NCBI RefSeq assembly: GCF_024703895.1 | Contig: NZ_CP087968.1 | Location: 1,612,001 to 1,676,000 of the forward strand | Source of the DNA: Nocardioides sp. B-3 | Lineage (GTDB): Bacteria; Actinomycetota; Actinomycetes; Propionibacteriales; Nocardioidaceae | DNA length: 64,000 nucleotides | Reading direction: 5' to 3' | Part shown: one piece after another, positions 57,734 through 64,000 of the stretch | Layout of the letters: each line of letters opens with the position of its first letter | Position numbering within the stretch: the first letter of the stretch is position 1 | The notes under the pieces: generated by a model | The model's database searches: none | The model's input: the letters and a program-made list of their open reading frames with translations, nothing else | What the model was told of the DNA's origin: nothing | Program-made: the position numbers and the translations under genes

Positions 57734-58945
57734 TCAGGCGGGTGCCTTGATCGCGTTCATCTCGAAGTGCATCGGGTCGGTGTAGCCCCAGTCACCGCCC
57801 CGTGCGAAGCCCCACTTCTTGAAGATCGCCACGACCGCGCGATTCATCTCACCGAAGCTGCCGCGCTGGTTGCCGGGCACGTTGAGGTCGAGCGCGATGC
57901 CGAAGGAGTGCAGCGAGAGCTGCTGGGTGTTGGCGATGTAGCGCGGGTAGTAGCAGCCGGCGTACTCCCCGGGATGGATCTCGTCCGCGAGCCCCGTCGT
58001 CTGGACCTCGAGCAGCGCCGCGCGCAGCTGCGGGAAGATCACCCGGTGGCACGTGACGTTGCCCGGGATCGGCACCGGCTCGGTGCGGATGTTCGCCGTC
58101 ACCCACGACTGCTCCGGCGCGATGCGGCCGCCGCCCAGCACCGTGTAGCGGAACGTCCCGACGGCCTCGGCGACGGAGCCGCCCGTCAGCACGGCGATCT
58201 GCTGCGCGCCGGGATCCGGGTTGGGCCCGAGGATGGAGACCGCCGCGTCGTCGCCGACGATCTTCTGCAGGTCCTTCATCACGAACCGCGGCGAGTGGAT
58301 GCCGGTGTTGACGAGCATCGCGTTGTCGGTGGGGATGCCGAGCTCCTCGCCCCACTTCTCGTTGACCACCGCGTCGATCTGCGGCACCTGCGGTGCGTAG
58401 GCGCCGATGTGCACCTCCGGCGCGTCATCGTCGTTGCCGAGCTTGAGGTAGCCCTGCTTGTCCCGGAGCTGCTTGGCCAGCTTCTTCTCCAGCGTCACCT
58501 CACCCCCGGCGACCCGGTCCCACTGCTCCTGCAGCTCCGCGGACTCCCGGACGGTGAAGTTTCGGTACGTCGATGGGTCGACCGCCGCGATGTTGAGCAC
58601 CGTGTTCTCGACGCCCGCGTTGCCGAGGGAGAGCACCGGGGAACGCTTGACCGTCTTCAGCGCGTTGATCCGCTCGATCACGTCCGGGTCGAGCGCGTCC
58701 TTGCCCTTGATCATCAGGTCGGCGTAGACCAGCGCGCCCGCTCGCGGCCCGGGTGGGTCGACGGCGTGCTCAGGGTCGGCCACACGCGGCGTCTCGCTGG
58801 GCGACGCGGTCGTCGTGCTGGGCGTGCTGGTCGAGCTCGAGGGCGACGATTCGGACGGGTCGGCGGGCGACTTTCCGCCACACGCGGTCGCGAGCAGGAG
58901 CAGGCCCGCGCATGTCGCTGCGCGCGCTCGCCGTACTCTCAACAT
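57734..58945 (-). CDS. M15-family D-Ala-D-Ala carboxypeptidase-like lipoprotein
   Basis: Intact, 403 residues from the ATG at 58943-58945. Lipoprotein signal AATCAGLLLLATACGG with the lipobox Cys, then a Ser/Thr/Pro spacer. The C-terminal M15 (VanY-like) domain has QLSLHSFGIALDLNVPGNQR with the first zinc His and Asp, and GGDWGYTDPMHFEMNAIKAP with the catalytic Asp/His. A YkuD-like or recognition domain of about 250 residues precedes it. It probably trims peptidoglycan stem peptides outside the cell. It precedes the surface-glycan block. Confidence 0.85.
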   Translation of the reverse strand: MLRVRRARAATCAGLLLLATACGGKSPADPSESSPSSSTSTPSTTTASPSETPRVADPEHAVDPPGPRAGALVYADLMIKGKDALDPDVIERINALKTVKRSPVLSLGNAGVENTVLNIAAVDPSTYRNFTVRESAELQEQWDRVAGGEVTLEKKLAKQLRDKQGYLKLGNDDDAPEVHIGAYAPQVPQIDAVVNEKWGEELGIPTDNAMLVNTGIHSPRFVMKDLQKIVGDDAAVSILGPNPDPGAQQIAVLTGGSVAEAVGTFRYTVLGGGRIAPEQSWVTANIRTEPVPIPGNVTCHRVIFPQLRAALLEVQTTGLADEIHPGEYAGCYYPRYIANTQQLSLHSFGIALDLNVPGNQRGSFGEMNRAVVAIFKKWGFARGGDWGYTDPMHFEMNAIKAPA

Positions 58946-58983
58946 GGCCCTCCCCTCGAACGACTCAAGGGTAGGCGACCGAT

Positions 58984-60404
58984 TCACATCGAACTAAGCG
59001 AGCGGTAGCGACCGATCGAGCGGACGACACCTGTCAGCCACGCGACGAGCAACACCAGCGCGAGCAGCCAGCGGAGACTGCCACGTTCCATCAGCGACTC
59101 TGTCACCGCCAGCGCAGCCGGGACACCGGCGACGGCAGCGAGGATCCGACCGAACGGCAGGTTGCGACAGCCGATCGCCCACGAGACGACGATGGCGCCA
59201 CACGCAAGGATCGCGGTCGCGATCAGGGTGGCCGCCGCGACGCCCTCCGAGGCCCCAGATCCGCGCAAACCAGATGCTCAACGAAACATTGACGAGACAC
59301 GCCAACAGCGACACCGCCAGAATAAGCCGGGTGCGGCGCCTATAGACGACGAAGTTGGCGCAAAGGTTGAAGATCAGCGTCAGGGTCCCGACCACCAGGA
59401 AGACCGGAAGAATCGATGCACCACCCCAATAGGGCCGCGCCGCCACGAGTCGCAGGAGATCCGGGCTCACGAAGATGGCCACCGCCATCGCCGGGGCGAA
59501 GTAGCCGACGAGGTCCGACGCTGCGCGCCGCACTTCGTCGTCGTTGCCGCTCTTGGTGTGCGCGAAGTACCAAGGCGTCCAGGCCACGTTCAAGGCCGCG
59601 GCAGTCAGCGCGGCCGCGCTGCCCAAGGTCGCCGCAAACGCGAACACCCCGGCGGCACCAGCTCCGTCCACAGCCAAGATCACGACCCGGTTGGCGTTGT
59701 TGGTCACGTGATACAGCATTTCGTGGGCCAGAAGGGGCAACGAGATGGGCAGCGCGAACGCGGCCAGAGCCCACTGCGGGGTGCCCCAGGGATCGTCGCG
59801 GCGACGGTGCGGCAATCATCACCGCAACCGCCCCGGCCGGGACGTAGCCCGGGATGCGTGCCGGGGCCGCGTCGTCGAGGAACTTCATCAGGACCAAGGC
59901 GAGTACGGCGGCGCCGAGTGTCGACACGAAGGTGAAGGCCGGGTAGCGGCCTCGGCGACCGCTGATCACCGCGTGCACCGAGGCCATGTTGATCATGGCG
60001 TACAGAACCCCGTTGGCGATTGCGATCAAGAGCCAGCGCCGGGGCAGGCCGAGCTGCGCCTCCCACCAGCCGGGGGCCACCAGCAGGACGGCGACGAGCA
60101 CGGCCGTCGGGACGGCGTACAGCGGGAGGACTGACCTGATGAAGTCGATCGCGCTGCCTGCTCCGTGCTCAGTGACGGCGTTGTTCAGGCTCCCGTGCAG
60201 CTGGAGGCCGATGACGAGGCCGAACAGGGCGGCCCAGAAGAGATAGTTGGCGGCGAGTCCGAGCTCCTCGGTGGTCATCACGTGGGTGAAGACGGGGGCG
60301 AGCAGCAGGTTGAACGCCTGCAGTGCCATCGCCCCCCCGGTGTACACGGCGGCGGTGCGCCAGAAGCTGGTCTGACCCGGCACCTCGTCGGCCTCCCCCG
60401 TCAC
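58984..60404 (-). CDS. Polysaccharide flippase (Wzx/MATE-like), frameshifted
   Basis: About 472 residues with 12-14 membrane helices: QTSFWRTAAVYTGGAMALQA, LGLAANYLFWAALFGLVIGL, HEMLYHVTNNANRVVILAVD, AGVFAFAATLGSAAALTAAA, ILPVFLVVGTLTLIFNLCAN. The order and the STYDKVxI-type loop (NRVVIL) fit lipid-linked oligosaccharide flippases of the Wzx/RfbX superfamily. The frame breaks near 59805 and 59250. Downstream on the same strand is the M15 peptidase; upstream is a glycosyltransferase with an 8-bp gap. Confidence 0.83.
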
Positions 60405-60411
60405 GTGCGGG

Positions 60412-61734
60412 TCACCACTCGGCTACCGCGGCGACGACGCGCTCCTGCACCATCTCCGCGATGACGGGTCTGAGGTGGTTGCGCTTTACCAGCTCCGGGC
60501 CGCGGGTGGCATATGCCCGTTGCTTCGTCGGATCGGCCAGCACCTGCCGGATCGTTGCGGCGATGTCGGTGACCTCCGGGGATGTAGCGACGGCCGCTGC
60601 TTCGTTGTCGACCGGGTAGCCGATGGAGGCGACGGCGGCCGGGCCTACGGCCAGGACGCAACGGCCGGACGAGAGGTACTCCGGGATCTTGGTCGAGACC
60701 GACAGGCGGGTGATGTGCTGGTTCTTTCGGTCGAAGGACTCGACGTGCACGAGCAACGCGGCCACACTCCGGCGTTTGGCCAATTCCTCCGCGTCGGCCT
60801 GACCAAGGAAGGTGACCCGTGGCGAGCTCGTGAGCTCGGTGAGCACGGACGCCTCGGGCTCGACAAGGGAAAAAATTTCGAGGCGGGTGTCGATCCCGTG
60901 CTCGTCCGCCAGCGTGTCGAGGGCGGCGCCGATCGCCGCAAGGACCCGCCAACGGTTGAGGCCCGGGTTCCCGGCGAAGTGCAGCACGAAGGGTGGCTCG
61001 GTCGCGACCTCGAGCAGTTTCTCGGCGAGCGATTCCACGGAGTTCATGGCCACGGCATAGTCGCCACCGAAACGATGGGCGTATTCCTCGGCCATCCGGT
61101 CGCCGATCGCGATCACGGCAGCCGACCGCGTGACCGCGCGCTGGTAGGCGCCGGAAATCCGTCGCTGCTGAATTCGCTCGATGGGGTCCAGCGCGTGCAG
61201 CGGGGTGAGGTAGTCGTCGGTCGTCTCGAGGATGAGTGGGAGGTTACGACGCTCGCAGATCCGTTCGACGACATCGAAGGCGAACGTGCAGTTGCTGCTC
61301 TGGAAGAAGATGATGTCGGGATCGACCTCGTCGAGCCAACGTTCGAGCTGCGGGGTCTCCCAGCGTCGTCCCCGCCAGAACCACGACCGAACCATGAGGG
61401 CTGCCGGCCAGCGCTGCTGCAAGACGCGGCGGGCTAGGCGATACAGGGGATTCGTGTGGAGTCGTTGCTTGCCGGCGGCGTCGAACGCCACGCTCGTGGG
61501 CAGGACCGGTCCAGCCGATCCCGTGCGCCCGAGAGTCGCCTTGAGCATGTCGAGGTCGGTGACACGGTAGAACCGCGAGCACACAGTGAATGCCGGTTCG
61601 TCGAGCGTGAAGTACAGCTGGGCCGGGCGATCCTGCGGCCAACTCTGGAAGAAGGCACTCAACGTCTTGCCGTTGCTCTGCAGGTCACTGAAGGGGTTGT
61701 GGCTCACGACAAGGACGCTCGGGCGGTCAACCAT
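60412..61734 (-). CDS. Glycosyltransferase (GT-B type)
   Basis: Intact, 440 residues. Open with SVLVVSHNPFSDLQSNGKTL, a Rossmann-like GT-B start. Later PDIIFFQSSNCTFAFDVVER, AGNPGLNRWRVLAAIGAALD, PRVTFLGQADAEELAKRRSV and RLSVSTKIPEYLSSGRCVLA (E-x-x-S-x-G) form the nucleotide-sugar site of GT4-like enzymes. The ATG at 61734 overlaps the ligase gene by 8 bases; in-frame MPWRQSLRCA upstream is less likely. Sugar and acceptor unknown; context is the surface-glycan cluster. Confidence 0.85.
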   Translation of the reverse strand: MVDRPSVLVVSHNPFSDLQSNGKTLSAFFQSWPQDRPAQLYFTLDEPAFTVCSRFYRVTDLDMLKATLGRTGSAGPVLPTSVAFDAAGKQRLHTNPLYRLARRVLQQRWPAALMVRSWFWRGRRWETPQLERWLDEVDPDIIFFQSSNCTFAFDVVERICERRNLPLILETTDDYLTPLHALDPIERIQQRRISGAYQRAVTRSAAVIAIGDRMAEEYAHRFGGDYAVAMNSVESLAEKLLEVATEPPFVLHFAGNPGLNRWRVLAAIGAALDTLADEHGIDTRLEIFSLVEPEASVLTELTSSPRVTFLGQADAEELAKRRSVAALLVHVESFDRKNQHITRLSVSTKIPEYLSSGRCVLAVGPAAVASIGYPVDNEAAAVATSPEVTDIAATIRQVLADPTKQRAYATRGPELVKRNHLRPVIAEMVQERVVAAVAEW

Positions 61735-63101
61735 CGCGCACCGCAGACTCTGCCTCCATGGCAATCACCTGCTCCTGCTTCAGCGCCCCGACCACCAGCC
61801 AGAGCGGGACGACGATCGTCAGGATGAGCATGGTGGGTTGACCCATCGAGCACCCGAGCGCCGCACCGACGGTGAGGAACGCCGCGACGTTCTCCCGCGC
61901 GCCGATCCGTCGCATCCGAAAGCGTCTCCAGCCCGGGACGAGCGCGACGCCGAACAGCGACAGGTACAACACGAAGCCGAGGCCCCCGTAGGCGTTGAGG
62001 TGCTCCGGGACGAAGTTGTGCGCGGTCGCCGTTTCCTCGCCCATGTCGTTGTCATAGGGAAAGTAGAGGCGGCCATCAGTGAATACCGGGTCCTCCCGGA
62101 TCTCGTCGATCGAGGCCTCAGCCAGCGCGACGCGGTTGAAGTCCGCCTTGCCCTTTTCCTCATCAATGACCTCGATCGCTTTGTCACGGGCGTCCCCGAC
62201 CCCGCCAGTAAAGGCAGGAGCCGGGACGATCCGGTAGATGCCGAATGCCGCGCCGCCATAGTTGGTCTTCCACACCACGCCGTGAACGACACCGGCGACA
62301 AGGACCACGGCACCGAGCGTGGCCAGCACCTTGCGCGAACGCACGAGGAGGCACGCGGAGCCGACAAACACTGCAACGCACAGGAGGCTCAGCGAACGGG
62401 AGCCGGTCCAGATCGGCATCACGATGGCCAGCAGCAGGTTGACCGCCGCCGAAGCGCGGAGCAGCCGGGTCGGCAGTGTGGACTCGCGATGCTGCGCCGG
62501 GACGTAGACGTTGAGCGGGATCAGTACTACGAGCAGTCCGCCGTAAATCATCGAGTTGCCCAGAAACTCAGACATACGCATGTTCTTCCGGGCAGGGAGG
62601 TGGAAGACGTTCACGGCGAGATTGAGCAGGACCAGCCCCCGCACCATGGTCCGGGAACGATCGAGACGGGCATCGACAAGGAAGTAGCACACCAAGGGGA
62701 CGACAGTGGTACGCAGCGCCAGCAGGCTCTGCTTCACCTCGTCGCCGGTCACCGCCCGTTGCGCCTCGACCAGGGACGTACCACACCGGGGAAGACCGCC
62801 GGGGCGACCAGCAGGTGGCGCGCGTGCTTGCGGGGGACATAGCGACGGCTCACGAACGCGAGGCAGAGGAACAAACCCACTAGGACCATCAGGATCTCAG
62901 CCGGATAGACCTCCAGCCGTCCGGAGTCGGACAGCGGGACCGGGAGCGACACGGTGAAGAGCGACGTGGCCGCCGGGAGAAGCCCGACCCCGATCCGGGC
63001 ACCCCCCCAAGGACTGGCTTGGTCGCTGACAGCGACGTCCCCCCGCGGTCTTCCGTGCGAACTGGCCCTGTGCGCGCCTGATCGTCATCCCCGTGTGTCA
63101 T
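61727..63101 (-). CDS. O-antigen ligase/polymerase-like membrane protein, frameshifted
   Basis: About 455 residues, multi-helix: ILMVLVGLFLCLAFVSR, ALRTTVVPLVCYFLVDARLD, MIYGGLLVVLIPLNVYVPAQ, VNLLLAIVMPIWTGSRSLSL, VLATLGAVVLVAGVVHGVVW. The extracytoplasmic loop and TAHNFVPEHLNAYGGLGFVL carry the H-N-x-x-x-E/x-x-G pattern typical of WaaL/Wzy-type enzymes. The frame breaks near 63005 and 62775. It is probably a polymerase or ligase for the glycan made by the neighbours. Confidence 0.82.
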
Positions 63102-63152
63102 TTTCCTACCCTTCCCCGTGGTTCTCCGAGTGCTTGACGCGAACGAACGAGC

Positions 63153-64000
63153 CTACCGAGACGTATCGGCGGACTGGCTCCGGGCGACACCGCCAAGAGC
63201 AATCGCGTACACGATCATCGGTCGCCCTTCGGCTGAGACAAATTCCTCCGTCGCGCGCCAGCCCTGCCGGGCGTAGAACCCGCGGACCAAGTCGTTGTCC
63301 ACGGCGTCCGTCGTCAAGTGCGCCGCGGTGGCACCCAGCCTCACGGCCTCAGAGGTCCACGCGACCATCAGGCGAGCACCCGTTCCGGCTCCCCGGTCGC
63401 CGGGAGCGACACAGATGGAACTGAGGAGAGCTCCCTCGCCCACACCACCGCCGCGGTAGGCGACGCCGCGAACCAGCCGCGCCAGCTCCGATGGCCTTCG
63501 CACCACAGCCAGAGCACTGGCCGGGGCGAAGCCAAGAAAGCGCCTGCGGAGAAGCCGTGAGAAGAAGCCCGAGGGCTGGGTGGTCCCGACGGCCACCCCC
63601 TGCAGCCGCCCCGATGTGTCCCGCGCGACGGCCGTCACTGCGGTCTCGTCGGAGAGGAAGCCGCGATAGAACTCTCGCAGGAAGCGCTCACCCGGGGAGG
63701 AGAGGAAGAACCCCGGAAACGACGCACGATGAAGCCGTGCTGCTTCCTCCACGTCACCGGCCTGCAGGCGCCTCACCTCCGCGTTGCCGGCGACAGGAGT
63801 GCTGGTTGGCGGCACGGCCACGGGAGCGGCTGCGGCAGCAGCTCGGGTCAGGATCTCCTCCATGCGGTCGATGCCGACCGATGCGGAGTACCGGGACGTG
63901 TAGACGTCGCGCGCCGCCCGGCCGCGAGCCGCCAGCTCGGCACGCCCCAGTTGGGGAAGTGACCTGAGATGCGCGGCTAGCCCGTCGACGTCGCCGGACG
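63153..64000 (-). CDS. Glycosyltransferase C-terminus fused to a GNAT acetyltransferase (partial)
   Basis: The frame is open from the window edge through 63863 with no start codon. Residues at the edge, SGDVDGLAAHLRSLPQLGR, then GRAARDVYTSRYSASVGIDR, are the end of a GT4 glycosyltransferase. After a Pro/Ala linker (AAAAPVAVPPTSTPVAGNAE) a GNAT domain begins: RRLQAGDVEEAARLHRASFP, ALLSSICVAPGDRGAGTGAR (acetyl-CoA loop R-G-x-G-x-G), LMVAWTSEAVRLGATAAHLT, NDLVRGFYARQGWRATEEF. The ATG at 63861-63863 is internal. The two activities may make an N-acylated sugar. It ends at 63153 on the minus strand. Confidence 0.75.
   Translation of the reverse strand, partial: SGDVDGLAAHLRSLPQLGRAELAARGRAARDVYTSRYSASVGIDRMEEILTRAAAAAAPVAVPPTSTPVAGNAEVRRLQAGDVEEAARLHRASFPGFFLSSPGERFLREFYRGFLSDETAVTAVARDTSGRLQGVAVGTTQPSGFFSRLLRRRFLGFAPASALAVVRRPSELARLVRGVAYRGGGVGEGALLSSICVAPGDRGAGTGARLMVAWTSEAVRLGATAAHLTTDAVDNDLVRGFYARQGWRATEEFVSAEGRPMIVYAIALGGVARSQSADTSR

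Overview
The window is very GC-rich, densely packed double-strand coding DNA with GTG/TTG starts and many 4-base stop/start overlaps. Gene content (a DUF5926 SEC-C protein, a RecQ helicase with a phosphoribosyltransferase tail, a large AAA-LuxR regulator, an ECF42 sigma/DGPF operon, a two-domain VOC protein of the mycobacterial Rv0577 type, and copies of a repeat of the GGTTTCGACAGGCTCAACC kind) points to an actinobacterium, most likely Nocardioides or a close relative. This is inference from families, not a database match. No rRNA, tRNA or CRISPR array was seen. Roughly two thirds of the recognisable genes carry one or more single-base frameshifts, including conserved housekeeping genes. The simplest reading is residual indel error in the assembly, so I give full-length spans and note where the frame breaks.

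Layout. 1-4.5 kb: VOC protein, larB-larC (nickel-pincer cofactor), phosphotransferase and a divergent MarR regulator. 4.5-7.4 kb: GDT1-type transporter, DUF6058-GNAT protein, and a DUF559 nuclease-like gene bracketed by two 65-bp palindromes (cassette A). 7.4-14.8 kb: arginine deiminase, cyclic-nucleotide-binding protein plus class III cyclase, TrkA/TrkH potassium uptake, DUF5926, GDPD. 14.9-24.6 kb: AAA-LuxR regulator, DUF1579-like protein, TetR-hydrolase pair, DUF2087 protein, AAA ATPase, Fpg/Nei glycosylase, Aat, EcsC. 24.7-37.4 kb: sulfotransferase-like trio, leucine-degradation operon (mvaB, methylcrotonyl-CoA carboxylase), sensor kinase/response regulator, amine-dehydrogenase-like and CMD proteins, TetR regulator, ferritin.

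37.4-46.8 kb: SWIM protein and SNF2 helicase, glutathione peroxidase, DHA2-type MFS exporter, RecQ-PRTase, universal stress protein, ComB-like phosphatase. 46.8-48.0 kb: a second DUF559 nuclease-like gene bracketed by a different pair of about 56-bp palindromes (cassette B). 48-57.6 kb: M13 peptidase, methyltransferase, secreted BNR protein, quinone oxidoreductase, MFS, and the ECF42 operon. 57.7-64 kb: one-direction cell-surface glycan block (M15 peptidase, flippase, glycosyltransferase, O-antigen ligase/polymerase-like protein, and a glycosyltransferase-GNAT fusion running off the edge).

The most unusual structure is the pair of palindrome-bracketed DUF559 cassettes. At two unlinked loci, paralogous nuclease-like genes each fill the space between two near-identical palindromes, and the palindrome sequence is specific to the locus. 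A second notable signal is one operator, GTTA[GA]CGA[TG]CG[TC]TAAC, found only in front of the leucine-degradation operon and in front of the nearby TetR gene, which gives a direct regulator-target hypothesis.
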